Positions 11,210 through 22,475 of a stretch of DNA of 64,000 nt are shown here, piece by piece. Numbering within the stretch: the first letter of the stretch is position 1; the number at the start of each line of letters is the position of its first letter. This stretch comes from Filobasidium wieringae (taxonomy: Eukaryota > Basidiomycota > Tremellomycetes > Filobasidiales > Filobasidiaceae), in assembly GCA_001600055.1 (NCBI GenBank), contig BCIV01000001.1, forward strand, positions 737,774 to 801,773. Reading direction: 5' to 3'. The translations under genes were made by a program, and so were the position numbers. The notes beneath the pieces were generated by a model. That model saw only the letters and a list, made by a program, of their open reading frames with translations, made no database searches and was not told where the DNA came from.

Positions 11210-12105
11210 TGTGAGGGAAAAGTGGCACTCTCCTTCAATCTACGACAGTAGCTGCACTAGCTATAGAGGGACTGTGCTTGCTGCTGGATAGGATTTGGGC
11301 TGTACAAAGGTATGGTCAGCACGAGCTGGTACTTGCTACGCTACATGCATCTACACGCTACATGCTACAGTCTGCGAGATGATCGACGATATCTCGTTTA
11401 CGTTTGGTTTTGCTTCCGCAACATCGAAGGGTAAACAAACAAAATCACACCGAGGAGGGAAGGGGGGGGGCCAGCAAGTGAACTCGATACCCGCATTCTA
11501 CAAGCCGTGAGTGATCAAAGATTATTGCCGCTCTAAGCGTATAGGCCATGAGAGTGGTATCATAAATTCCAGGGTCATAGTCGGCGTCAAAATTGCTGGA
11601 CAACGACGGTAAAGCCCATGAAGAAGCGGTCATGGTTGCGACGTCTAGCGACATGCGGTTACGCTACCGACATTAGTCATACTGCTGATCCTGCTGATAT
11701 ATTACACTTCAGCTGTTGGATCTTGGGGTGTTGTATACTATATACTACATGTACTACACAAATTAGACCCGTTCGAGAGAGCGAATGAGTCGTGTTTCAT
11801 GTTCATATCAATCGCTATTCCCACCTTGAATAGCGTTGCCAAGGCCTACGCGAGGCTGACATTTATATACGGTGTGCCTGACATGTAACGTCTTTTACGC
11901 TTGGCCAGAGTGCGGCCGAAAGAAAGTCGCTCAGCTGAGCGGTTGACTCGACGAAGTGAACAAGTCACAACTCGTGAATCTTGTACACCTCATACACAAC
12001 TCTTCCCTTGCTACACTGGCTACTCGCTACTAGTATCATCACTGGAGATACATTCTTAGCTATACCCTTGCAACTACACCAACTACAACCACAACAACTA
12101 CAAAA
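11210..12105. other. Divergent intergenic region, PCH2 / ASN1
   Basis: About 0.9 kb without a credible gene. It holds a G-run near 11460-11470, AT-rich TATATACTACATG-like sequence near 11740, and a TGACTC site close to ASN1. The open frame on the minus strand at 11445-11654 has no supporting features. Confidence 0.5.
11944..11949 (+). promoter_or_regulatory. TGACTC, candidate Gcn4/Cpc1-type half site for ASN1
   Basis: TGACTC lies 157 bp before the ASN1 start. Asparagine synthetase is a classic target of general amino-acid control factors binding TGASTCA (known from yeast). The site matches only six of seven bases and could be chance. Confidence 0.3.
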
Positions 12106-14511
12106 ATGTGCGGTATCTTAGGCTGTCACAGAGCAGACGGCAACCCTGCTTCGATCCGAGCAAAATGCGTCCGGATGTCCAAGGAGCAACGATGCAGAGG
12201 TCCGGACTGGTCTGGTGTCTTTGTAGGACAAGACTCCGTTCTTTGTCATGAACGTTTGGCTATCGTCGGTGTTGGTGAGTATCTCTAGCTCACAAAGATT
12301 GGTGGCTGAGAGGCGAATCGCTCATCCACCTCTTGGCTTGTTTCGTAACCTTCCCTGCTCGTCAATAGAATCCGGAGCTCAACCTTTGATTTACGCCGAT
12401 GGAAAGAAGAACCTCTCTTGTGCCGTCAACGGAGAGATCTACAACTGGAAAGAGTTGAGGGATGGGTTGAAGGATCGTTCGGTTCCTATGATCACTGGTA
12501 GTGATTGTGAGGTCATCATGCACCTTGTCAGTACCGCTTGTCTCCTGCTCTATTTAGGTTCCAATTGAAATCAGTACCTAACCTGCCTGTCTTGTCCTCT
12601 CTCTCTCTTTCAGTACAAGGAACACGACACTGGTCTCTGTAAAATGCTCGATGGAATGTTCTCCTTCATCCTCTTGGACGACAGCGTATCCCCCTCTCGT
12701 ATGGTCGTAGCCCGTGACCCTATCGGTATCACCACCCTCTACACCGGTTGGAACTCCTCCAAACCTTCCACCCGATGGTTCGCCTCGGAACTCAAGTCGC
12801 TGCAAGAAGAGTGCGATGTCATTCAAGCTTTCCCCCCTGGTCACGTCTACGATTCCAACACTGGCGAGACTGTCAGGTACTTTGAGCCCAAGTGGTGGGA
12901 TGGTGATTCCGGCAAGCCCGAGGATATCCCCCACGGAGAAGTGGATCTGGATCTCTTGAGGGCTTCTTTGGAAAAGGCCGTAAGGAAGAGGTTGATGAGT
13001 GAGGTTCCTTTCGGAGTTTTGCTCTCTGGAGGATTGGATTCCAGTTTGGTCGCTTCCATCGCGGCAAGGGAGATGCAGAAGATCAGCAAGGAACAACAAG
13101 CGATCTTGGAGGAGAGGCAGAAGAAGATTCAGGCGGGAGCTAACGGTGCTCAGACCCCTGTCGGATTGTCCGACCCCATGTGTACGTTCGAGCTCTCTGA
13201 TCAGTCTTATCCCTCATCGCACACTTAAACCCGATCTTTTCCGTCTCGCAGCCGGACTCGACGCAAGCCCAGTCAGTTGGTCAGGAGGTGCCCTTCACTC
13301 TTACGCTATCGGTCTCGAAGGGTCTCCCGATTTGTTGGCTGCCCGAAAGGCTGCCAACTTCTTGGGAACGAGACATGCCGAGTACGTGTTCACTACTTCC
13401 GAGGCCTTGGATGCTCTGCCCGAGGTGAGTGTTTGTCTGACACAAACACGTTGGACGGGTTGGGATGTTGACCTTGATTTCGTCTGATATATAGTGTATC
13501 CACGCGTTGGAGACCTTTGACGTGACCACCATCCGAGCTTCCTTGCCCATGTACCTCTTGAGTCGAAAGATCAAGGCTAGTGGAGTCAAGATGGTCCTCT
13601 CCGGTGAAGGATCCGATGAGATTTTCGGAGGATACCTCTATTTCCACGCCGCTCCTACCCCCGAGATCTTCCACCAGGAATGTGTCAAGAGGGTCAAGAA
13701 CTTGCACGTCAGTGATTGTTTGAGAGCCAACAAGTGTGAGTATACGGACTGCGAACGCGAGCTCGATTTTAGGTTCTAATGCGTGATCCCTTTTATAGCC
13801 ACCATGGCATTCGGTGTGGAGGCTCGAGTACCGTTCTTGGACAAGGAGTTCTTGGAGGTTTCCATGGCTGTTGATGCTGCTCACAAGGTGCACAAGAAGG
13901 GGGAGACCGATTCCGACGGCCGACCATACATGGAGAAGGTGAGTTCCGGTCTTATGATTGTCCTTGAGGAACAAAGGACTGACGCTGTGTTCGTGTGACC
14001 CGCTCAGTACATCATCCGAAAAGCATTCGACTGTGCTCCCGATGGCAAAAAGTTCTTGCCCGACAGCATCTTGTGGCGTCAGAAGGAACAGTTCAGTGAC
14101 GGTGTCGGTTACGATCACATCAACAGCTTGAAGGATGCTGCTGAGAAGGCCGTCAGTGACGAGGACTTTGCCAAGCGATCGGAGAGGTGGGCGGATGACA
14201 AGGGTTGTGAGACCAAGGAGGCTTACCATTACCGAGATATCTTTGAGTGTGAGTTTCGCGTTCGATCGATACGATTGGCTGCGAGACGGGGCTGATGAAC
14301 CCCGATCGTATTAGCTCTCTTCCCCGGAAAAGGTCCCGCTAGCACCGTCATCAGGTGGATCCCCAGGACCGACTGGAAGGGCGTTTCCAGTGATCCTTCT
14401 GGACGAGTGAGTCGTCAAACGAAATCATCTGGATGGAACCGATGCTAACCACCTTTCCAACGATTCCAGGCTCAATCCGTGCATGTCGCTGCTTACTCTA
14501 CCGAGGCTTAG
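12106..14511 (+). CDS. ASN1: Asparagine synthetase (glutamine-hydrolysing)
   Basis: Asparagine synthetase makes asparagine from aspartate, glutamine and ATP in the cytosol. The N-terminal class II glutaminase begins [12 protein letters not shown], with Cys2 the nucleophile, and shows [22 protein letters not shown] and [12 protein letters not shown]. The synthetase half has the PP-loop [20 protein letters not shown], then [54 protein letters not shown] and [15 protein letters not shown]. The protein ends [13 protein letters not shown]. About nine exons. All catalytic motifs are intact. The start is the only ATG that places Cys at position 2. A TGACTC element upstream suggests amino-acid control. 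Confidence 0.97.
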
Positions 14512-15048
14512 TTTAATCTGAATATAGATGTAATTCCAGCGTAGAAAGAGTAGTAATGATTCAGATCGTTTCAGTGCAGTCCACGCCTGTTGAACCGAGG
14601 AACGCGGACTTTGTGCGAACTCGATCTCCGTGTGCCCAGATGCGTTGAGCCGTATAAATCTTCCGCCAGTCAAAAATGTTTCTTGGTATGTTACAAGTTT
14701 CGACATCATCACAACTTCTCTGAGTAGATACCATTTCCCACCTCGCATTCGTTGACACCAACCATCTGTGAGTATCTACATCCGATACCTTCTATTCCCC
14801 AGGAATTCTGGTCTTTTATGATGAGGTCCGCTTTGCGGGCTTTTACGCACTGGGCAATGATTCTGTGAAGCGATACCTCTTTAAAGGATCGACTATCGCG
14901 GTTGATTATAAAGCCTTCATCCTTTAGGAGAGGATGGCGAGCCTAGAAAACTCGGGACTGAAAAGACACACGAATGATCCGCTTCCTTGCTTGAAAGATG
15001 TTCTCCCTACAGCAGAGCTGACCTTTTGCTCTCGCGCGGTTAGATACG
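14512..15048. other. Intergenic region between ASN1 and LCP5
   Basis: About 540 bp between tandem genes, holding the ASN1 3' region and the LCP5 promoter. Short open frames here lack any family resemblance, and nothing else is recognisable. Confidence 0.5.
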
Positions 15049-16438
15049 ATGTCCGACGTAGAGAGTGGATTCCCTACCACGGCCGAGTTGTCGCAGCTGT
15101 TCGAGACAATCGACGTATCTGTGGCAGCTACTGCCAAGAGTCTATCTACGTTGATTGCGAAGTAGGTACATACTTGCTCTATCACATTCGGGCTTCTTAC
15201 TCTTGCTTACCTCTCCTTGATTCACGTTCAGGGCTGAAGCTGATCCTACCCATCCCGATCTCAACTACAATGCCGGTCTTACCCTCCTTACCGTGCGACC
15301 GCAGTTACTGCTCGCGTCTCTACACCAGCTTGTAATCATGCTCGGTTTACGCTTGACCTCCTTGCTTGAAGACGATTCTGATGACGAGGAGGTCGATGCT
15401 GCGGACTTCACCCGATCTTTCGCTGGTTTGCAGACTCCTCGACCTGCTCTCGACACTGTCAGGAAGGCCGAAAAGGCCATCGAGGAAGAGCTTAGAATCA
15501 TCCGAGAGGTCATGGAGAAGACCAAGTCACTCGAAAGCAAAGTCTCTTACCAAGTCAAGAAGCTTGTCACGCTCGCCGCTAGCACTGAGAACGCTAAAGC
15601 CGAATCGAGTGGCAAAGATGCGGACGATGAGGAGGATGATGATCCCTTGTCTTATAAACCCAACGTCAATGCTCTTTTGTCAAGCAAGGCTGCTGGCAAG
15701 GCTCCCGCTCGGGACGACGAGACGAATGATAGGGCTGAGCGTAGGCGAATCAAGAACAGCAGAAGATCCATCACCCCCTCCGATGAGGAAGAGGATGCTG
15801 CCAAGGACGGGATCTATCGAGCTCCCAGACTGGGTGCTATACCATACAACGAAGGCAAACAAGGTAAATAAACAATCGTTGATCGCGAAACATTTCATGC
15901 TGACCCGTCCGATTCTCTTGTCTTAGGCTCACGCAGAACAGACCGAAGAGCTCCTGCCTTGCTATCGGAATTCGCCGATTCTCTCACGTCAGCTCCTGTT
16001 CTCGAATCGACTTCTGGTCTTTCAGTACGACCGGTGGTTGCGAGTGACGCCTTGCGATCCAACTCGACTTCTGCCAAACGTCTGGCCGAGCTGCAACGTA
16101 TGACCGAGTTTGAGGAGGAGAACATGACGCGATTGGTCATGAGAAAGAGAGACGCGAAGCGACGTGAGGAGGACGAGTCTGCCCTGTTGATGGGTTACGG
16201 TGTGGGTGGAGAACAGCGAAGCCGAAGCCGTCGACAGGGAGGGTTTGAAGCGGAGCTTGAAGGTGTTTTGGGAGACCGAGGCAGTAGCAAGGGAATGTGG
16301 GATTCTGTTGGAAGTGGGCTAGGAAAGCGAGATTCCATGCTGGAGCGAAGTCGAAAGCGAACAGGAGACGATGTCGCTGGTTCAGGCGGTCCTAAGAAGC
16401 GAAGATTTGAAAAGGCAGTGAAGCAACATAAACGATGA
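15049..16438 (+). CDS. LCP5: LCP5/neuroguidin, U3 snoRNP (SSU processome) factor, Sas10/Utp3 family
   Basis: Three exons (15049-15161, 15232-15863, 15927-16438) give 418 aa. The N-terminal Sas10/Utp3/C1D domain runs from LSQLFETIDVSVAATAKS through YNAGLTLLTVRPQLLLASLH. A linker follows, then EKTKSLESKVSYQVKKLV, DDDPLSYKPNVNALL and the family motif IYRAPRLGAIPYNE. The C-terminus is basic, with SGGPKKRRFEKAVKQHKR. Lcp5 acts in the nucleolus on 18S rRNA maturation (family knowledge). The length matches fungal LCP5, and domain order separates it from Sas10 and C1D themselves. Confidence 0.9.
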
Positions 16439-16657
16439 TCAAGTTGTAACCCTAGTCCTAGCTGTCTAGTCGATGATCATCAGTATACCTTCCAGTCGTC
16501 CAAGACCAATACCTGAACCTTTATCGCTAGGCGTGCATATGTTGCGTAGCCATCACCTCCTCTCATTGCAGTCACCACCCTTAAACTCTCCAAATCCATC
16601 GATAATTCTCCCCTTTTGGCAACTTCTCCCTTTTTGGCAAAATAATCGACCAATCGC

Positions 16658-17026
16658 ATGATCAACGAGCAAGAAAACGTTCCGTCATTTCTGCCTTCCA
16701 ACGCACATGGAGACCGCAATGGGAAGCTATCATCAATACTACGTCGCAGATTATCAAGCTCTAGCGACGGTAGCCAATATTTGCACAAGTTGCCAGAGGA
16801 AGACAGTTTTCCATCCACGGCAGGAGTAGGCAGCAGCATACCGCCTGGAGAGGAATTCAAACGTCGGCATGGAAGAATGGCAGCCACAAGATTTCGCTCT
16901 AGAAGGCTCATTCATATTGGGGATGAGACCGGCGGAGAAGGAGTTTGTAGACCTCTGCATGTGTTACGGCAGGTTCTCGCTGTCACAGGTCTAATAGCAA
17001 ACGCTACTCGTAGGTTATCTGGATGA
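16658..17026 (+). CDS. Hypothetical small protein, doubtful
   Basis: A single open frame of 122 codons starts MINEQENVPSFLPSNAHGD, is Ser/Arg-rich (LRRRLSSSSDGS), and ends NATRRLSG. There is no recognisable domain. The overlapping frames around 16870-16985 are also open and protein-like (GMRPAEKEFVDLCMCYGRF), so the true coding frame is unclear. It could be an exon of an unrecognised gene, a decayed gene, or chance. Confidence 0.25.
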   Translation: MINEQENVPSFLPSNAHGDRNGKLSSILRRRLSSSSDGSQYLHKLPEEDSFPSTAGVGSSIPPGEEFKRRHGRMAATRFRSRRLIHIGDETGGEGVCRPLHVLRQVLAVTGLIANATRRLSG

Positions 17027-17081
17027 TGGAATAAGGACCGAGTTGCGGTAACTCGGTGAGTTCTAAGCGGTGGACAAGTTA

Positions 17082-17718
17082 TTCGACCGAATTAAAGGAT
17101 TCGGTTAGAATCTGTAAGTTAGTGGAATCGAAGAGATTAGTATCGAACGTTGATATTAATCGGTTTAGGTGAAGAACGAAGGTTGTATGAGAACAACTTA
17201 GCGAGATCCTATNGTAGTAACCTCTTCACAGTACGTCTTGAATTGGTANTTCAGTAGGTGTAAATAGAATGCGATATCGGACTTGAATCCCCTATACAAT
17301 TCGGTTGACTCTGTATAGACGATTCAATCCCTAACTATATATACTAAACGGAAACACTGCGAGACCACAAACAAGGAAAAGAGAGCGATACCACCACGAG
17401 TCGTCTAAGTTGTTTTTGCTAGATTCGGTTGAATCCTATTTTGTGTTTATGGAACCGAAAAGAGAGAGCGAGCCGGATAGAGAAATAATTGATAGGTTGT
17501 CGACGGATTCGGTTGAACCTTGTAGGGAACAACCCAACATGGATGGGTGTCTTCTTTGTTGGTTCGAGGTTCTCGGTAGATCACCTTGTTCGACGGAATA
17601 GGAGATGGTGTTTTGTGTTGTGCGAACAATCCGCGGTACGAGCGTATTCGGTCGGCTTTCCCGGAGATTCGGTTGAAACGGAGTCGAACCGAAACGGGGT
17701 AGTAGTTCGGTTGGTTGA
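17082..17718. repeat. Dispersed short motif, consensus GATTCGGTTGA
   Basis: Direct copies or near copies occur at 17098 (GATTCGGTTAGA), 17299 (ATTCGGTTGA), 17422 (GATTCGGTTGAATC), 17506 (GATTCGGTTGAACC), 17666 (GATTCGGTTGAAAC) and 17704 (AGTTCGGTTGG). Inverted relatives lie at 17082 (TTCGACCGAATT) and around 17682 (GTCGAACCG). Spacing is irregular, so this is not a simple tandem array. Function is unknown. Confidence 0.6.
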
Positions 17719-18357
17719 GCGAGATTCTACTTGAGCGATGTCTTGATGAACCCGTTGTAACAGCATGATGGGTGATTGACATGAAATTGATGATCCTTGA
17801 ACACTTTGTACGCTCAGCACGTAGATCCTGCTCATCCCAAGTGGTAGGAGTCGCTTTCATTGTGAGTCCTCCATACAGCAGTACGCTACTGTGATTGACA
17901 CATTGCTGTTTGAGTGCCAAATACGTGCGAATTGGAAACGAGATGAGCAACGCAAGAGATGCCAAGCTCTTGTTGTCATATAAACGATAGGGAACGTCGA
18001 CTGAGTTTGTCGGATGATATGCTGAATAGGGTAATAGCCAAGAATCAAGACAAAATTCTCGAAATCTGCAGCCAGGTGGTCCATGTATTGTTGTGATGAT
18101 TTCCATCCTTTCATGTATTCGTCTGACGAGGGATATAATCGCACAACCCTTCTTCATCCTCCTTCCCGCTCTTCCCCACTCGTTTCCTCATCTTGACAAT
18201 CTCGAACTTTGAAAATCAGGGTTAGACGGACATATGCGTGTGCGGGCTATGGAAGATGGAATAGGACGAAAAAACCCCTCGATTTGTTGGAGGGTGTACT
18301 TTACCATAAGAAGAGGACAAATCGAACATCAAACGCGATTTCACGGCATCTCATCTC

Positions 18358-19536
18358 CTATACTTTGATCTTTTTCTCCGCCTGTCAAGCGGATCAACTC
18401 GAGATTAACCATCGTTTCAGTTGAGCGGTGATACAATGAGATCGACTTACAGGTTCATCACCCGCTCCCTCTTCTATCTTTCGTTTCTCAGTCCCATTCG
18501 ATTCCCCTAGGGTAGGTGCGACGCCCATGACGAGACTACCACCGTCGGTGTTGGCGGTATCGCTGTTATCGACGGGAACAGGGTTGGACGTTTTGAAACG
18601 TTCTTCACGTGCTAGCCGTTTACGTTCGTCTTCTATTTGTTGGGGGGTCTTTTCTACTGGACTGGATTTGATGAGAGGTATTCAGCGAGGGAGGTTCTCA
18701 ATGTCGGGTCAGCAGTGGCGACAAGGACTCACGCAGGTTCTTTCTTTGTTTCAGTCACGGCCTCCTTCTTATCACCTACGACAGCCGCCTTGGCCGCTTC
18801 AGCCTTTTCTACCAATTTCCCCTTGACCTTCTGCATCGTTCCGGGTTTCTCCACGACTCCCCATTTCGCTCTCCGCTTTGCCAACGCTTCCTCGGATTCT
18901 CCTGCAGGTGCAGCCGATACGGCGGAAGCGGGTTCCTTCTTAGGTTGGGATACGGGTTTCGTGGTGGACGGACTATCGGTACTGGCTGCCTCGGTCGTCT
19001 TGGGCTCTTCGAAGGGGATCCCGAATTTGGCCGCTCGGGCTCGTCTTTTCTCCAGCTCGACTTCCGCTGGGGTCTTTCCTGAGCCCGGTTCGATGACGGC
19101 TGTAGCGGGTGTGGAGCTGAAGGTGGTGCTAGGGGTGATATCTACCTGGCTCGATTGGCCTGCTTCGTTAGGGATCGTAGTCTCTGTCGTCGCGTCGATA
19201 GGTGCAGAACTATAAAACAACCACAGGTCATAAGAACCCACTGAATCCTATGACTACCGGTTTTCTCACCTTCCTACAACTTCACCGCCGTTATTTCCCT
19301 CCCTAGTGATTTCCGTAGTCGCGACCTGAGGAACTCCCGTATCGTTCTCGACCAAACGCTGGACGAGTTCGGCCTTCTTGCCAGTAACGGGTAGACCCTT
19401 TTCGGCCAAGAGAGCTTTAAGCTCTACTACCGTGTGCTTGTTGCTATAAGAACGAGAAACGTGGTCAACTCGAGGTTTCTTCTTGATTTTTTTTTTATAT
19501 GAAGGGCGATGAATCTACTTACTATTCTTCCGACAT
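18358..19536 (-). CDS. THO1: SAP-domain protein, SARNP/THO1-like mRNP factor
   Basis: The start is MSEEYNKHTVVELKALLAEK, giving an N-terminal SAP helix-extension-helix domain (GLPVTGKKAELVQRLVEND) for nucleic-acid binding. Two copies of the SARNP signature follow: KRRARAAKFGIPFEEPK and LAKRRAKWGVVEKPGTMQKV. Between them are Ser/Thr/Ala-rich linkers. The C-terminus ends AEKKIKV through a small last exon at about 18381-18358, NLS-like. Tho1/SARNP joins nascent mRNPs with TREX and the DEAD-box helicase Sub2/UAP56 (family knowledge). It is divergent from the isoprenylcysteine methyltransferase-like gene, with TCACGTGA midway between the two starts. Confidence 0.88.
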
Positions 19537-19676
19537 TTCGAATCTAATTGTTCAGGTCTGGCTCGTTGTATCAGACGCTTGAGATGGTTGTATATGTTCA
19601 GCTGTGTGTCCGTTGCTTGTTGCTGTATGTCCTCGAGGATTACCTGTTACTCGATGAGGTGGACTGCGTTATCGAG

Positions 19677-19684
19677 TCACGTGA
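19677..19684. promoter_or_regulatory. TCACGTGA palindrome in the SARNP / ICMT bidirectional promoter
   Basis: The octamer sits 140 bp from the plus-strand ATG (19824) and 141 bp from the minus-strand ATG (19536), the centre of the divergent promoter. A shared bHLH site is inferred. Confidence 0.55.
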
Positions 19685-19823
19685 TCATAAAACCCTGGCT
19701 CTTAGCGCGATGAGCAAGCACTGAGCATCCTCGAGATGTATATTTGGACACTCCTCTTCCTATTCGCTATTCGCCTGCTCGTCGACTCATTCCAGGTCAA
19801 TCAACCCTTAGCAGCCACCAGCG

Positions 19824-20624
19824 ATGATCTGGACAGCAATAATAAAGTCACTCGCGACCGTGGCCATTGGCGACCTAACAGCCCGAGCCATCTCACCCCC
19901 TCACTTCGCCTCTGCTCAAAGTGGGGATCGATTGATCAACGATTCCTTCTCCCCCGAAGGCTGGATCTCGAGGGATCGACCGGCATGGGTGACTAGGCTA
20001 GGGTTTCTCTGTCTCACTTCCTTCGAGGTCTGGGCGATCTTTAAGGGTCCTCCTGCTGCTGGAAGATTAGGGTGGGCGGAGATCGGTGGGCTGGCGATTC
20101 AGACGGCTGGTGCTGCTCTGCGGTTACGATGTTATCAAGTCCTAGGTAGATTTTTTACGTTCAAGGTCTGTCTTTCCTAATCTCCTTAAATCGTTATCCA
20201 ACTGATCACAGCACCATCGACCAATTGGTAGATCTCGATAAGGAAAGAACATCGTCTGATCAAAGGTCCATTCCCCTATACGATCCTACGACATCCATCA
20301 TATACCGCCCTTTACATCCTCTCCATCGGTTTCCTCACCCGATTCCTATCCCCAACAAACCCACTGCATCTCCTCTTCCAGATAAACAAAGTCGACCTCG
20401 TCTCTCTCCCCCAAGAGATCTTCGCGAGAACATTCGGCTGGGCATTGAGTCGACGTACAGTAGCTCTAGCAGAAGTCGTAACGACTTTGGTACTGGGTAC
20501 CGCCGTCCAGATCAAAATGCTAGGAGCGAGGGTAGAAGTGGAAGAGAAAGCTCTGAGGGAAGAGTTCGGGGAGGAATATGACGAGTATTGTAGAAAGACG
20601 TGGAGGTTCTTTCCCGGGTGGTGA
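19824..20624 (+). CDS. Isoprenylcysteine carboxyl methyltransferase-like membrane protein (ICMT/STE14 family)
   Basis: Two exons (19824-20165, 20232-20624) give 244 aa. Hydrophobic segments include an N-terminal helix and VALAEVVTTLVLGTAVQI. The C-terminal half carries the ICMT core: GRFFTFKISIRKEHRLIKGP, PYTILRHPSYTALYIL, and the closing EEFGEEYDEYCRKTWRFFPG. In true Ste14 this core binds SAM and methylates the farnesyl-cysteine end of Ras- and a-factor-type proteins in the ER. The intron uses a weak GTCTGT donor but restores a family-consistent frame. Fungi carry several related proteins, so substrate and exact orthology are uncertain. Confidence 0.83.
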
Positions 20625-22475
20625 GGTGGATGTAGTGGAGGAGGGTTCGGTTCGGAAGATGCTTATAATGACGGGATGTACGAAGATCACGACTTATGAT
20701 ATCACGATAACGTTCTTGAACTGGCGATTCTCTTCACGTCTTCGCCAATAGGGGTCGTCCGCCGCCCATCTTGCCAAACTTACCTTTTCTCAGGATCCGT
20801 GCATGGTGGGTGAAACAAAATCTTTCTGGCAAGAGGGTGATCTCGACACACGGGCTTTTTCTTGAACCCAAGGAAATCCTAGTCGAGTACCGTGTGAAGA
20901 GCTGAAGACAGGTAGACAGGTATACCATTCGATAGACACTATCAACAGTAGTGTTGCGAGTTCAGGGAGGGTCGAGACAAATTGGCAGAGAAAGAGACAA
21001 GTAAGAACGGAGGGAAGAAAGGAGGAAAGAAGGGAGGGATAAGTTTGATGTGGCAACCTCTAGCTGGACCATTGCGGCATACAGGTTTGACAAGAACCTT
21101 GAGGGAGGGGAGATGGTGGGAGACGACAGACATCACGAGGGTATTGATGAAGGAGGAAGAGGAGAAAGCTGAGGTTCATGAGGGAACAGGGAAGGAGGAA
21201 GAGGCAGGGGAAGAGGAAGAGAAGTACGAGGGGAAAGGGAAGGGTCGTTCACATAAATAAGTGTAAGGAGAAGGCAACACGTAGGACCAACGCAGCACAC
21301 ATCCATAACACGCATGTTCCGTTTAGCAATCACCATACCAAACCCTGCACTACAACCAGGCCCATGTACCTTGTGCCCTATCTCTTGAAGAGACCAAAAC
21401 CTGGGAAGCCTTTGCAGGGTCTTGTCGTCATCCAACAAGAGCCACATAATCTGATCTTCTCCACCCCAATATATAGAAGCCGATGATAAACCGGCTGTCA
21501 AGAAGACCCATCATGCAGCGGGTCTCGACAATACTTCACCGCTACCTCAAGAGCGCGTCTATGGCCCTCCACCTTATTTAGTTTATCCTCAACGAGCTTG
21601 TAATACTGGAGGGCTTTTCAGGTGTTGTCGACAGAACCCCATTTTAATCCTTGTCATCTTCAATTCCTGTCACCTTTACGGCCGTACGGTAGAAGTGTGG
21701 TGCATCGCAAATCCAGATCGATCACTATGAACAGTCTCAATTCGAGCCCTGCGCGCGTGTACTCTATATCAGTTGAGGTCCAGACAGAAGGTTACGAGAC
21801 AGGTGGGGGATGGGAGGATCGGAAAGTGGGATTTTATTCATATACACGGATCTTAGCGACGGAAATGGTACATGTGTGTTGCTGGAGATATCTACGGAGA
21901 GAGGTAAGAAAGGCCAGGGCACAAGCCCGTCTGTTGCGCGTGCGACACGGTATTTCCCTCAATCAAGAGCTTCCCGTATCAGCCGCAAGAGTTGCCTGCG
22001 TATTGACAGAAACGAGATCGGAGGTGGTCTCAAAGTAATGTATGACAATGTCTCTCTCAGTTGTCTCGTTCCCTTCATGCACAAATGCACCGCCCGCGTT
22101 CTTCCTCCCAATCAAAAGCACGCTGCCAAATTTCTCGGATTGGATTCAGGCAATAAGTGTAGATTCAGCTATATCATATGGTCGAGGTCATCCAAAGGAA
22201 TACCATTCTGACTGCAGTATCGTTGTCTGTTGAGTAAAGTTGCAATTGACCCACTGTTTCACCACGTATTCGACGATTCCCGTTGGAAGAGTTGGATGAA
22301 ACGCAGTTGAACGGGTCACGTGATCCAGCATTGACCGTCGTAGAATAGTTGAGGCCCTAGATGAACATGTCGTACGTTTCTAGCTTCCCACTACCAGCAC
22401 TCGACGCTGGCAGCATAGTCAGAATCGGCTGCTACATCTTGACAAAGACTGTTTGGCCAGTCGCTATCCTGAAAG
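20625..22475. other. Gene-poor region between ICMT-like gene and glycosylase-TRM10
   Basis: About 1.85 kb with no convincing gene. It includes a purine-rich plus strand (20985-21250), several overlapping open frames of 90-138 codons without domains, a possible minus-strand relic (21963-22142), and a TCACGTGA site at 22316. Confidence 0.5.
22316..22323. promoter_or_regulatory. TCACGTGA palindrome upstream of MBD4-TRM10
   Basis: Perfect octamer 152 bp before the glycosylase start codon at 22476, the only nearby gene start. A bHLH site is inferred from the CACGTG core. Confidence 0.5.

Larger units (their letters stand above)
16439..18357. other. Gene-poor stretch with dispersed repeats and two ambiguous bases
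   Basis: Nearly 2 kb between LCP5 and the SARNP stop without a convincing gene. It contains a 122-codon open frame (16658-17026), a field of TTCGGTTGA-type repeats (17082-17718), and undetermined bases (n) at 17213 and 17249, pointing to a weakly assembled spot. A 236-codon minus-strand frame (17447-18157) runs through the repeats and looks fortuitous. Confidence 0.5.

Noticed and set aside
13393..14229. 278-codon minus-strand open frame
   Set aside because: Lies wholly opposite ASN1 exons and crosses its introns; no recognisable product.
14561..14761. 66-codon minus-strand frame downstream of ASN1
   Set aside because: No domain, overlaps another open frame on the same strand, lies in 3' UTR.
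17447..18157. 236-codon minus-strand open frame in the gene-poor gap
   Set aside because: Runs through the GATTCGGTTGA repeats, has atypical composition and no domain; probably fortuitous.
20982..21260. 92-codon Lys/Glu/Gly-rich plus-strand frame
   Set aside because: Product of the polypurine tract; no sign of selection as protein.
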